Assembly (NCBI RefSeq): GCF_032918005.1
Contig: NZ_CP136628.1
Location: 4,883,501 to 4,947,500, forward strand
Reading direction: 5' to 3'
From: Bradyrhizobium sp. NDS-1
GTDB lineage: Bacteria > Pseudomonadota > Alphaproteobacteria > Rhizobiales > Xanthobacteraceae
Length of the DNA: 64,000 nucleotides
The notes under the pieces were generated by a model. That model was given only the letters and a program-made list of their open reading frames with translations, was not told where the DNA came from and did no database searches. Numbering within the stretch: the stretch's first letter is position 1; each line of letters opens with the position of its first letter. The position numbers and the translations under genes are program-made. Below, piece by piece: positions 1 to 8,492 of the stretch.

Positions 1-31
1 CTCGAACCATGAGGCCCCGGTCTCTCTTGCT

Positions 32-1234
32 TCAATCCTTCGGCCGCAGCTTCTCGACCTCGGCATCACCGGGCAGATAGTCCGCACCCTTCTTGTAGGA
101 CGAATCCACCATCACGCCCTTGCCGTCTTTCAGCGCGGTCTTGCCGACGAAGGCACCGAGCGTCGACTGGTGGTCGATCTTGCGGAAGGTGATCTCGCCG
201 AACGGAGACGGCATGGAGATGCCCTCCGCCGCGGCAATCAGCTTCTCCGGATCGGTCGAGCCAGCCTTCGCCAGGATCGCGGCGGCCGCCTTGATGGTCT
301 GGTAGCCGACGATCGAGCCGAGGCGCGGATAGTCGTTGTACTTGGCCTGGTAGGCCTTCAGGAACGCGTCATGTTCGGGCGTCTTGATCGAGTACCAGGG
401 ATAGCCGGTGACGATCCAGCCCTCGGGCGTCTCGTCCTTGAGCGGATCGAGATATTCGGGCTCGCCGGTGAGGAAGGACACGACCTCGCGTCCCTTGAAC
501 AGGCCGCGAGTGTTGCCTTCGCGCACCAGCTTGACGAGGTCGGCACCGAAGGTGACGTTGAGGATCGCTTCCGGATTGGCGGCGGCGACGGCCTGCACCA
601 CGGGACCGGCGTCGATCTTGCCCTGCGGCGGCCATTGCTCGTCGACCCACTGGATATCGGGACGCTTCTCCGACATCAGCTTCTTGAACACCGCAACCGC
701 GGACTGGCCATATTCATAGTTCGGCGCGATCGTCGCCCAGCGTTTGGCAGGCAGCTTGCTCGCCGCTTCCACCAGCATCGCCGCCTGCATGTAGTTGGAG
801 GGGCGCAGGCGGAAGGTATATTTGTTGCCCTTCGACCAGGTGATGGCGTCGGTCAGTGGCTCGGCCGCGAGGAAGAAAACCTTCTTCTGGTTGGCGAAGT
901 CGCTGACCGCAAGGCCGATATTCGACAGGAACGTGCCGGCGAGCATCGCAACGCCCTCGCTCGAGACGAGCTCGTTGGCCGCAGTCTGCGCATCCGCCGG
1001 CTTGCCGCCGTCGTCCTTGGAGACGACGACGAGCTTCTTGCCGTTGATGCCACCGGCCGCGTTGACCTCCTCGACCGCAAGCTGCCATCCCTTCCGATAG
1101 GGCTCGGTGAAGGCCGGCAACAGCGAATAGCTGTTGATCTCGCCGATCTTGATATCCTGCGCCATGGCCGAATGAGCCATGCCACCCGCCAACAGCGCAA
1201 ACGCCGCGCCGACGAAATAGTTCTTTGCTCGCAT
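32..1234 (-). CDS. ABC transporter substrate-binding protein, branched-chain amino acid (LivJ) type
   Basis: Periplasmic solute-binding protein of the Leu/Ile/Val-binding family, 400 residues. The N-terminus is a typical Sec signal peptide ending near AMAQ, and mature residues DIKIGEINSYS match the family's first strand. I chose the ATG at 1234 over an upstream in-frame GTG because a GGAGG lies 5 bases before it. It is the last complete gene of a leftward operon behind the 6-hydroxynicotinate reductase, 20 bp after the DUF1185 gene. Its ligand is not visible in the sequence; the context suggests nicotinate or a breakdown product (inference). Cognate permease and ATPase genes are not in the window and would be expected beyond base 1. 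Confidence 0.9.
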   Translation of the reverse strand: MRAKNYFVGAAFALLAGGMAHSAMAQDIKIGEINSYSLLPAFTEPYRKGWQLAVEEVNAAGGINGKKLVVVSKDDGGKPADAQTAANELVSSEGVAMLAGTFLSNIGLAVSDFANQKKVFFLAAEPLTDAITWSKGNKYTFRLRPSNYMQAAMLVEAASKLPAKRWATIAPNYEYGQSAVAVFKKLMSEKRPDIQWVDEQWPPQGKIDAGPVVQAVAAANPEAILNVTFGADLVKLVREGNTRGLFKGREVVSFLTGEPEYLDPLKDETPEGWIVTGYPWYSIKTPEHDAFLKAYQAKYNDYPRLGSIVGYQTIKAAAAILAKAGSTDPEKLIAAAEGISMPSPFGEITFRKIDHQSTLGAFVGKTALKDGKGVMVDSSYKKGADYLPGDAEVEKLRPKD

Positions 1235-1254
1235 CCCAACCTCCACCGTTAAAA

Positions 1255-1839
1255 TTATCTTAGACCGTCTTCGCCTTTGATCTCCGCAACCGTCAGCCCG
1301 CCGACGCGCGGCAGCGGACGACCGCTGTCGGTGACGGCGACCGCGACCATGATCTCGTTGGCGCGCGGCGCGTCGTTGATCTGAACCTCCATGCCGTCGA
1401 AATGACTGCGCACGAAGGCTGCGTCCTTGTGACCAAGGGGGATGTCGAGCGTGGTGCCGGGCCCGCTGCGCTTCTTCGATGACGGGATCAGCGCGGCACC
1501 CTTGCTCAGAACTTTGCGCACCGGCGCGCCCATCTTCGGGTGAAGGATCGCAGCCGCATGCTCCAATTCGCCGTTCTCGCCGACGGCCGCGGCCTTGCCA
1601 TAGCTCTGCGCCTTCGCGCCATCGATGCCGAGCGCAGCCACCGCGCGCTTCGACAGCAGCTCGCCCAGCTCCTCGCCGATCGCGATCAGCGGCGAGAGGT
1701 CTTCGACGTACTTTCCGGCAAATGGATTTTCGATCACGGCGATTGCCGCGGCACGCCGCGTCGGCGGCGAGACCTGCCGGCCCATCTCCATCTGCGTCTC
1801 TTCGACGACGGTGACGATCTTGCGGATGATCGCGCTCAT
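1255..1839 (-). CDS. DUF1185 (amino acid synthesis family) protein
   Basis: 194-residue protein that I recognise as the DUF1185 family, named 'amino acid synthesis' in databases without a firm biochemical role. No signal peptide or membrane segment is visible, so it is probably cytoplasmic. AAGGAC lies 7 bases before the ATG. It sits 27 bp after the UPF0280 gene and 20 bp before the solute-binding protein, so it is probably cotranscribed with the 6-hydroxynicotinate reductase. The family often accompanies ABC-transport and catabolic genes. A role in a later step of nicotinate breakdown (ring hydrolysis or decarboxylation) is only inferred from position. Confidence 0.85.
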   Translation of the reverse strand: MSAIIRKIVTVVEETQMEMGRQVSPPTRRAAAIAVIENPFAGKYVEDLSPLIAIGEELGELLSKRAVAALGIDGAKAQSYGKAAAVGENGELEHAAAILHPKMGAPVRKVLSKGAALIPSSKKRSGPGTTLDIPLGHKDAAFVRSHFDGMEVQINDAPRANEIMVAVAVTDSGRPLPRVGGLTVAEIKGEDGLR

Positions 1840-1866
1840 GGTTGCGTCCTTAAGGTTCTTCCTTGC

Positions 1867-2763
1867 TCAGGCATGAAGTGCGTTCTCCTGCTTACGCGGG
1901 CGCGCTTCCTGCCGCTCAAAATCTTTCGGTCCGACGACAAGCATATCACCACATAGTTGCAATACGGCACCCTCGATCAAGCCGCGATCGAACAGTTGGC
2001 GTGCACGTTCCGCGCCAGATTCGAGCGCGTCGGCGATTTCATGGTGAGACAGCTCGCCCACGTCGCGGGTGACGAGGCGTGGGCCGAGGTCACTGTCGGG
2101 CTGAAGCTCGCTGGCCGGCTGCCGGATGATGCCAGGATGCCCCGGCAGATCCACGGCATTGGCGATGACCGTCGCCGCCGCATCGGCTTGCGATGCCGTT
2201 GCGGCCAGCACGGTCACCGCGTCGGCAATCCCAAGCGAAAAGCTGCGGCCATGGCGTCCGCTGGTCGCGATGCCCCGCACCGGATCATCGGCATCGATCC
2301 TCATCGTCCGCATCACGCCGTCGCGGTCGGGCCGATCCATCAGGCCGACCGAAAACCTCTCACCTTCGCCAAGATGAAGGGCGATATCGCCGCCATTGTT
2401 GACATAGGCCTGATCGAGGCTCGCAGCGCCCAGCATTGCGCCGAGGATTTCCTCCGCCACGCTGCCGGCAACGGCGGCCATCGGCGTAATGAATCCATCA
2501 GCAGCGAAGGGCGCGACCGCGGCATGCATCCGGCGCGCCACCACGCCCCTCAGCGAAGTCCGCTCCTCGGCAACGGCGCGCAGCTCCGGCAGCTCCGCGC
2601 ATAGCTCGTCGAGTAGCCCCGTGAACCGCTGCGCCGCAGCCTGGTAGGCAATGTGCACCGCGTCCGCGCGGCCCCTCGCCTCAATGACCAGATCGATCGG
2701 ACCATCCTGCAAATGCAGCCGCCGGCCATCAGACAGCAATGCGATTTGCGGGAGCCTGGTCAT
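1867..2763 (-). CDS. UPF0280 family protein, ApbE-like fold, possible flavin transferase
   Basis: 298 residues, UPF0280 family. Several ApbE-type motifs can be seen in the same order as in flavin transferases: NNGGD at 122-126, GIATSG at 164-169, then ADAVTV at 180-185 and ADAAATV at 193-199. ApbE proteins bind FAD and attach FMN covalently to a threonine of a partner protein. The start codon overlaps the stop of the 6-hydroxynicotinate reductase gene (ATGA), which implies coupled translation and a shared job. My inference is that it loads flavin onto that reductase. The family itself has no proven function as far as I know, and it is more divergent than true ApbE. Confidence 0.85.
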   Translation of the reverse strand: MTRLPQIALLSDGRRLHLQDGPIDLVIEARGRADAVHIAYQAAAQRFTGLLDELCAELPELRAVAEERTSLRGVVARRMHAAVAPFAADGFITPMAAVAGSVAEEILGAMLGAASLDQAYVNNGGDIALHLGEGERFSVGLMDRPDRDGVMRTMRIDADDPVRGIATSGRHGRSFSLGIADAVTVLAATASQADAAATVIANAVDLPGHPGIIRQPASELQPDSDLGPRLVTRDVGELSHHEIADALESGAERARQLFDRGLIEGAVLQLCGDMLVVGPKDFERQEARPRKQENALHA

Positions 2764-4217
2764 GCCCGAGGTCCCGGAATCGGGTTCTGCCAGGGCAATT
2801 GCCTGATATCATCACCGCCCTGCACCTCGGACAACGGCTTTACATAATCCATGTGCCCGCCGAGCGCGGCATAGTCCGACAGCTTCATCGTGAACTCGAT
2901 CGGCGCGACCAGGGCCGGGGTCGGCACATAGCCGAACGCCCCCGCCGGCATCTGCGTCACGTCGACCATGTAGGTGATGCCGCCACCCGGCCAGACATAG
3001 ACAGGTGCACCGCCGCTGGTGACGCGCGTCAACGCGTCCTTCACCGAGCGCGTCAGCCGCACCGGATTGTCGGTGACGCCAGCGCGCAGCGAGCCGCCCG
3101 CGCCGGCCATGAACAGCACCGTGCACAGCGCCGGTTCGCAATTCTCCTGGATACGCTCGACCGAGAATTTCAGATCGGCAGGCATCTCGGTCTCGACCGG
3201 CTTCAGGGCCTCGTCGAGCACGTAATAGGACGAATGCTCACCGGTGGTGGAGACCATCAGCATGGTCAGGCCGGGTCGTGCCTCCTTGGCATCGAACGGC
3301 CCGAGGATCGCCAGCGGATCGGAAATGTTGGTGCCGCCCCACCCCGTACCGGGATCGGCGACCTGGAAATAGCGGCCCGGCGTCGAGCGTCGACCCTTCA
3401 TCTTGATGCCGGTGTCGGCGATGTCGAGCAGCTTGCCGGCCTGATGCTCCGAGAGGACGCCGGTGATGTGGTCGTCGACCACGACGACTTCGTCGACCTT
3501 GCCGTGCCATTGCTTGGCGAACATGCCGATTGTCGCCGAGCCGCAGCCGACGCGCATGCGCTCTTCTTTCACGCCGTTGACGATTGGCGGCTGGCCGGCT
3601 TGCACCACCACGCTCGCGCCGCCGTCGATAGTCAGCTCGACCGCCTTGCAATTGGCGAGATCCATCAGGGTGTCACAGGTGACGCGGCCCTCCTTCTTGG
3701 AGCCGCCGGTCAGATGATGCACGCCGCCGAGCGAGAACATCTGTGAGCCGTATTCGCTGGTGGTGACGTGACCGACCGCCTCGCCCTGCGCGCGCACCGT
3801 CGCGGTTTCGGGGCCGAGATAACGGTCGGTGTCGATCTTCACCTTGATGCCGCAATAGGAGAAGATGCCCTCGGTGACGACGGTCACCATGTCGACGCCC
3901 TCGACCTCCGCGGAGACGATGAAGGGCGCCGGCTTGTAATCGGGATAGGTCGTGCCCGCGCCGATCGCGGTCACGAAGGTCGAGGGTTCGTGGACGATCT
4001 TGCCGTCCCAATCTTCGGTACGGCTGAACGGGACCAGCTTGCCGCCATGTGAAACCGTGCGCTCCAGGATCACATGGGGATCGACGCGAACGAGCTTGCC
4101 CTCGTGGTTGGCATAGCGGTCGCAGGCCCCCGCTGCGCCCGGCTTGATGTAGCACATCACCGGACAAGCATCGCAGCGGATCTTGTCGATGGCGGCGCTC
4201 GTCGTTTCAGTCACCAT
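2760..4217 (-). CDS. hnr: 6-hydroxynicotinate reductase
   Basis: 485-residue iron-sulfur protein matching the 6-hydroxynicotinate reductase family known from Eubacterium barkeri, which reduces 6-hydroxynicotinate to 1,4,5,6-tetrahydro-6-oxonicotinate. The N-terminus has a CX2CX3CX9C cluster motif (Cys15, 18, 22, 32), fitting an Fe-S centre. A GCGSAT stretch at 223-228 faintly resembles the SGAT sites that ApbE flavinylates, though the usual upstream Asp is missing. No signal peptide is seen. It heads a leftward operon with UPF0280, DUF1185 and a solute-binding protein, and diverges from nicAB across 246 bp that contain two palindromes. The product of NicAB is this enzyme's substrate, so the two transcripts probably form one pathway. 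Confidence 0.88.
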   Translation of the reverse strand: MVTETTSAAIDKIRCDACPVMCYIKPGAAGACDRYANHEGKLVRVDPHVILERTVSHGGKLVPFSRTEDWDGKIVHEPSTFVTAIGAGTTYPDYKPAPFIVSAEVEGVDMVTVVTEGIFSYCGIKVKIDTDRYLGPETATVRAQGEAVGHVTTSEYGSQMFSLGGVHHLTGGSKKEGRVTCDTLMDLANCKAVELTIDGGASVVVQAGQPPIVNGVKEERMRVGCGSATIGMFAKQWHGKVDEVVVVDDHITGVLSEHQAGKLLDIADTGIKMKGRRSTPGRYFQVADPGTGWGGTNISDPLAILGPFDAKEARPGLTMLMVSTTGEHSSYYVLDEALKPVETEMPADLKFSVERIQENCEPALCTVLFMAGAGGSLRAGVTDNPVRLTRSVKDALTRVTSGGAPVYVWPGGGITYMVDVTQMPAGAFGYVPTPALVAPIEFTMKLSDYAALGGHMDYVKPLSEVQGGDDIRQLPWQNPIPGPRA

Positions 4218-4241
4218 GTAGGAGCCAGCGGCATTGCGGTT

Positions 4242-4261
4242 ATCATTCGTATACGAACGAT
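4242..4261. promoter_or_regulatory. Palindromic operator candidate in the hnr/nicA divergent promoter
   Basis: A 20-bp palindrome with one mismatched pair; its perfect 12-bp core is TTCGTATACGAA. It lies 25 bp upstream of the hnr start codon. The T-N-GTATAC-N-A core resembles sites of FCD-type GntR repressors (known family pattern). Binding is inferred, and no regulator gene is next to it in the window. Confidence 0.5.
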
Positions 4262-4396
4262 GGTGCGCGCGCTCCGGATGGCTGTCAAGCGGCGGTGCGG
4301 CGCAAAAGATGAGGCTGCCGTATAAAACCTCATTTGCCTATCGGCTCTGTCCACAAAGAAGGCAATCGCGCTGCAGTGCGGCATGCACGGCTTGCA

Positions 4397-4412
4397 CGTT
4401 TGTGTACAAACG
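4397..4412. promoter_or_regulatory. Second palindromic operator candidate upstream of nicA
   Basis: CGTTTGT-GT-ACAAACG has perfect 7-bp arms around a 2-bp centre. It lies 52 bp upstream of the nicA start, where a repressor or activator would act. Its centre (TTGTGTACAA) is similar to the TTGTATACAA consensus of FCD-GntR regulators, like the site at 4242-4261. Between the two sites a TATAAAA stretch lies near 4320. Confidence 0.5.
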
Positions 4413-4463
4413 GTATCGTCGCGGCGTTGATCGGCAGCAGTTGCCGCGGGCTTGGGAACGAGG

Positions 4464-4946
4464 ATGACGCAGGCACCGATCCGCCTCACCGTGAACGGCA
4501 GGACCCACGAGATCGCCGCGGCGCCAGAGACGCCGCTGCTCTACGTGCTGCGCAACGACCTCGCACTCAACGGTCCGAAATACGGCTGCGGTCTCGGCGA
4601 ATGCGGCACCTGCACCGTCCTGATTGACGGGGCCGCGGCCCGCTCCTGCGTGATCCCCGTGAGCGGCTGCGCCGGCCGCGACATCGTGACGCTCGAAGGA
4701 CTTGGCGCACGCGACAAGCCCGATGTGGTGCAGCAGGCCTTCATCGACGAGCAGGCCGCGCAATGCGGCTATTGTCTCAACGGCATGATCATGACCGCCA
4801 AGGCGCTGCTCGCGATCAACCCGCGACCGACCGAACAGGAAGCGCTGGCAGCGCTGCGTTACAATCTGTGCCGCTGCGGCACCCATGTCGAGATCCTGCG
4901 CGCCGTGATGCGCGCATCGGGTCAGCTCGCCGAGGCCGGTGATTGA
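4464..4946 (+). CDS. nicA: Nicotinate dehydrogenase small subunit, 2Fe-2S protein
   Basis: 160-residue two-domain 2Fe-2S subunit of the xanthine dehydrogenase family. The plant-ferredoxin-type motif CGLGECGTCTVL lies near residue 45, and the second cluster domain carries CGYCLNGM and CRCGTH, the usual eight cysteines. The ATG at 4464 is preferred over an in-frame TTG at 4452 because a purine-rich GGAACGAGG sits just before it and the family starts here. The stop and the nicB start overlap by one base (TGATG), so the two subunits are coupled. It passes electrons from the molybdenum site of NicB towards the cytochrome domains. Nicotinate is assigned from the NicAB-like architecture plus the adjacent 6-hydroxynicotinate reductase. 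Confidence 0.9.
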   Translation: MTQAPIRLTVNGRTHEIAAAPETPLLYVLRNDLALNGPKYGCGLGECGTCTVLIDGAAARSCVIPVSGCAGRDIVTLEGLGARDKPDVVQQAFIDEQAAQCGYCLNGMIMTAKALLAINPRPTEQEALAALRYNLCRCGTHVEILRAVMRASGQLAEAGD

Positions 4947-7900
4947 TGAACTCCCCTCTCCCTGATGGAGCTGAGCGGCAGTCCGGTTCGCTCGTCGTCG
5001 TCCGCACCGTGGACGAGGTCACATCCGAAACCTTCGTACGCATCACCGCGGACGGATCGGTGACGGCCTATAACGGCCATGTCGATCTCGGCACCGGTAT
5101 CCGCACCGCGCTCGGCCAGATCGTCGCCGAAGAGCTGGACGTGTCCTTTGCACGCGTCGTCGTGGTGCTCGGCGACACCTCTGTGGTGCCGAACCAGGGC
5201 GCGACGATTGCAAGCGAGACCATCCAGATCACCGCCGTCCCGCTGCGCAAGGCCGCAGCGCAAGCGCGCCACTTTCTGATCGCGCGCGCGGCCGAACGGC
5301 TGGAGCTGCCGGAGGCCGACCTCAAGATCGAGGACGGCCTCGTGCGCGGTCACGACAATCGCAGCGTCAGCTATGGCGAGCTGATCGGTGACGAGACGAT
5401 ACGCCTCGAGCTGGCCGACGACGTCACCGTCAAGGCAGTCGGCGACTATGCTATCGTCGGCCAGTCGGTGCCGCGCGTCGACCTGCCCGCCAAGGCGACG
5501 GGCGAGCTGACTTTTGTGCATGATATCCGCGTACCAGGCATGCTGCACGGCCGCGTGGTGCGCCCGCCCTATGCCGGCGTCGATGCCGGCCCGTTTGTCG
5601 GTACCAGCCTGATCTCCGTCGATGAATCCTCGGTACGTGACGTCCCTGGAATCATCGCTGTGGTGCGCATCGGCGACTTCGTCGGTGTCGTCGCCGAGCG
5701 CGAGGAAAATGCGATCCGCGCGGCAGAACAGCTCAAGGTGGCCTGGAAACCGACGCCCACCCTCGACCTCGCCGACGTCGAGACCGCGCTGCGCGCCAAT
5801 CCGTCGACGCCGCGCACGCTGATCGACAAGGGCGATGTCGATGCGGCGATCTCAGGCGCGGCCAAGCCGATGCAGCGCACCTATGTCTGGCCTTATCAGA
5901 TGCACGCCTCGATCGGTCCGTCCTGCTCGGTCGCGGATTTTCAGGACGGCAACATCCGCGTCTGGTCGGGCACGCAGAATCCGCATGTGCTGCGCAGCGA
6001 CCTCGCCCTGCTGATCGAGCGCCCCGAGAGCGAGATCGAGGTCATCCGTCTGGAGGCCGCCGGTTGCTACGGCCGCAACTGCGCCGATGACGTCACCGCC
6101 GATGCGCTGCTGCTGTCGCGCGCCGTCGGCCGTCCTGTGCGTGTGCAACTGACCCGCGAGCAGGAGCATGCCTGGGAGCCCAAGGGCACGGCGCAGCTCA
6201 TCGACGTCAATGGCGGGCTCGACGCCGACGGCGGCATCGCCGCTTACGATCTCGCAACGCGCTATCCCTCGAATGCAGCACCAACGCTGGCGCTGCTGCT
6301 CACCGGCCGGATCTCGCCCGATCCCGCCGTGCTTCAGATGGGCGACCGCACCGCGATCCCGCCTTATGACTACGACCACATGCGCGTCGTGGCCCACGAC
6401 ATGGCGCCGATCGTGCGGGCGTCCTGGTTTCGCGGCGTCTCGGCGCTGCCGAACACCTTTGCGCACGAGTCCTACATCGACGAGGCCGCAACCGAGGCCG
6501 GCGTCGACCCGGTAGAATACCGGCTGCGGTACCTGAAAGACCAGCGCGCGGTCGATCTCGTCAATGCCGTCGCCGAACGCGCCGGCTGGACGCCGCGCCC
6601 GGTGCGCGCGGAGAAGGACGGCGAGATCGTGCATGGGCGCGGCTTTGCCTATGCCCTTTACGTCCACAGCAAGTTTCCGGGCTATGGCGCGGCATGGTCG
6701 GCGTGGGTTGCCGACGTCGCCGTGAACAAGGCCACCGGCGACGTCAGCGTCACACGCGTGGTTGCGGGTCAGGATTCCGGCCTGATGATCAATCCGGATG
6801 GCGTTCGCCACCAGATCCACGGCAACGTCATCCAGTCCACCAGCCGCGCACTGATGGAGGAGGTCTCGTTCGAACGCGGCGCGGTGGCGGCACGCGAATG
6901 GGGCGCCTATCCAATCATCCCGTTCCCTGACGTCCCCAAGATCGACGTCTTGCTGCTGCCGCGTCAGGACCAGCCGCCGCTCGGCGTCGGTGAGTCCGCC
7001 TCCGTCCCGAGTGCAGCGGCGATCGCAAACGCAATCTTCGATGCGACCGGCGTCCGCTTCCGCGAGCCGCCATTCACGCCGGAACGCATCCTGAGGGGGT
7101 TGCGCGGCGAAGCTTCGCCCGTGCCGCAGGCCTTGCCAGCACCCGCTGCGCCAAAGCCGTCCCGCATCTGGGAGAATCCCTTCGCCAAACGCGCCGGCCT
7201 CTTCGCCGCGATTGCGGCCGTCTGCACCGCCGCGATCGGCATCGGCGCCGCGCTGCTGCCCGGGCGTGCGATTGCGCCGATCGCGCGACCGGATGCATCG
7301 GTCTATTCCGCGGCGACCATCGCGCGCGGCGCGCAGCTTGCTGCGCTCGGCAATTGCGCGGAGTGCCACACCACCATCAACGGCGTGCCGAACGCCGGGG
7401 GCCGTGCGCTCGAAACGCCGTTCGGCATCATCCACAGCACCAACATCACGCCCGACGTCGAGACCGGCATCGGCGCCTGGTCCTATCCCGCCTTCGAACG
7501 GGCGATGCGCGACGGGCTGCATCGCGACGGCAGGCAGCTCTATCCCGCTTTTCCCTATACGCATTTCGCCAGGACCAGCGATGCCGACATGCAGGCGCTC
7601 TACGCCTATCTGATGGCGCAGCCTGCGGTGCACGCGACGGCGCCCGCGAACGAGTTCCCCTTTCCATTCAATCTGCGGCCGCTGCTGGCCGGATGGAATG
7701 CGCTATTCCATCAGGCCAGGGAGTTCAAACCCGATCCGACCAAATCCGAGGCGTGGAATCGCGGCGCCTATCTCGTGGAGAGTCTCGGCCATTGCAGCGG
7801 CTGCCACTCGCCGCGCAACGCGCTCGGCGCCGAGCAGCGCGAATCCTACCTGGCCGGCGGCTTCGCCGAAGGCTGGGAAGCTCCGCCGCTGACCTCGCTC

Positions 7901-8467
7901 TCGCATGCGCCGATCCCGTGGAGCGAGGACGAACTGTTCACTTATTTGCGAACCGGACATTCGCGCTATCACGGCGTTGCCGCCGGCCCGATGGCACCGG
8001 TGGTCAGGGACCTCAAAGCTCTGCCCGATCAAGACATCCGCGCGATGGCCGTCTATCTCAACTCGTTCAACGACAGCGCGGCCGAGACGCCGGAGGCGCT
8101 TGCGGCACGGCTCGAAAGCGCAAGCCAGGTCACAGTCGCCGCATCCAGCGGCGCGCGCCTCTATCAGGGCGCCTGCGCCGTCTGCCACGAGGTCGGCGGA
8201 CTGCCGCTGTTCGGCACCAGGCCCTCGCTCGCCCTCAACAGCAATCTGCACAGCGGAACGCCGGACAACCTCGTGCAAATCATCCTGCACGGCGTTACCG
8301 AGCCCGTCTCCAGCGATCTCGGCTACATGCCCGCCTTCAGAAGCAGCATGAGCGACGCACAGATCGAGGAGCTCGTCACCTTCCTGCGCGGGCAGTTCGC
8401 GCCGGACAAGCCGGCGTGGAGCGGTGTGCGCGAGACGATCGCGCGGACGCGCGGCTCGACCCACTAG
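4946..8467 (+). CDS. nicB: Nicotinate dehydrogenase large subunit: molybdopterin domain fused to tri-haem cytochrome c
   Basis: 1173 residues, close in size and layout to Pseudomonas putida NicB. Residues 1 to about 730 are a molybdopterin-binding hydroxylase domain of the isoquinoline-oxidoreductase type. A hydrophobic membrane anchor follows at about 750-780, then three c-type haem sites: CAECH (about 803), CSGCH (about 948) and CAVCH (about 1075). The enzyme hydroxylates nicotinate at C6 using water and feeds electrons to the respiratory chain through its own cytochrome. The fused membrane-anchored cytochrome agrees with the membrane-bound, cytochrome-linked nicotinate hydroxylase described in Azorhizobium. 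ATG 4946 is chosen over the TTG just before it. Related substrates cannot be excluded from sequence alone. Confidence 0.9.
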   Translation: MNSPLPDGAERQSGSLVVVRTVDEVTSETFVRITADGSVTAYNGHVDLGTGIRTALGQIVAEELDVSFARVVVVLGDTSVVPNQGATIASETIQITAVPLRKAAAQARHFLIARAAERLELPEADLKIEDGLVRGHDNRSVSYGELIGDETIRLELADDVTVKAVGDYAIVGQSVPRVDLPAKATGELTFVHDIRVPGMLHGRVVRPPYAGVDAGPFVGTSLISVDESSVRDVPGIIAVVRIGDFVGVVAEREENAIRAAEQLKVAWKPTPTLDLADVETALRANPSTPRTLIDKGDVDAAISGAAKPMQRTYVWPYQMHASIGPSCSVADFQDGNIRVWSGTQNPHVLRSDLALLIERPESEIEVIRLEAAGCYGRNCADDVTADALLLSRAVGRPVRVQLTREQEHAWEPKGTAQLIDVNGGLDADGGIAAYDLATRYPSNAAPTLALLLTGRISPDPAVLQMGDRTAIPPYDYDHMRVVAHDMAPIVRASWFRGVSALPNTFAHESYIDEAATEAGVDPVEYRLRYLKDQRAVDLVNAVAERAGWTPRPVRAEKDGEIVHGRGFAYALYVHSKFPGYGAAWSAWVADVAVNKATGDVSVTRVVAGQDSGLMINPDGVRHQIHGNVIQSTSRALMEEVSFERGAVAAREWGAYPIIPFPDVPKIDVLLLPRQDQPPLGVGESASVPSAAAIANAIFDATGVRFREPPFTPERILRGLRGEASPVPQALPAPAAPKPSRIWENPFAKRAGLFAAIAAVCTAAIGIGAALLPGRAIAPIARPDASVYSAATIARGAQLAALGNCAECHTTINGVPNAGGRALETPFGIIHSTNITPDVETGIGAWSYPAFERAMRDGLHRDGRQLYPAFPYTHFARTSDADMQALYAYLMAQPAVHATAPANEFPFPFNLRPLLAGWNALFHQAREFKPDPTKSEAWNRGAYLVESLGHCSGCHSPRNALGAEQRESYLAGGFAEGWEAPPLTSLSHAPIPWSEDELFTYLRTGHSRYHGVAAGPMAPVVRDLKALPDQDIRAMAVYLNSFNDSAAETPEALAARLESASQVTVAASSGARLYQGACAVCHEVGGLPLFGTRPSLALNSNLHSGTPDNLVQIILHGVTEPVSSDLGYMPAFRSSMSDAQIEELVTFLRGQFAPDKPAWSGVRETIARTRGSTH

Positions 8468-8492
8468 TCATTGAAACGTCAGAGTTACAGCT

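Noticed and set aside
1..10. Possible start codon (ATG reading leftward from 10) of a transporter permease gene after the solute-binding protein
   Set aside because: Only three codons are inside the window and the purine-rich AGAGAG is too far away; it cannot be supported.
5852..7633. 593-codon minus-strand open frame inside nicB
   Set aside because: Composition is Arg/His/Asp-rich shadow sequence opposite a gene with clear cytochrome and molybdopterin motifs.
8468..8492. Possible terminator between nicB and the dioxygenase gene
   Set aside because: Only a 4-bp AGAG/CTCT stem and no T-run; too weak to call.
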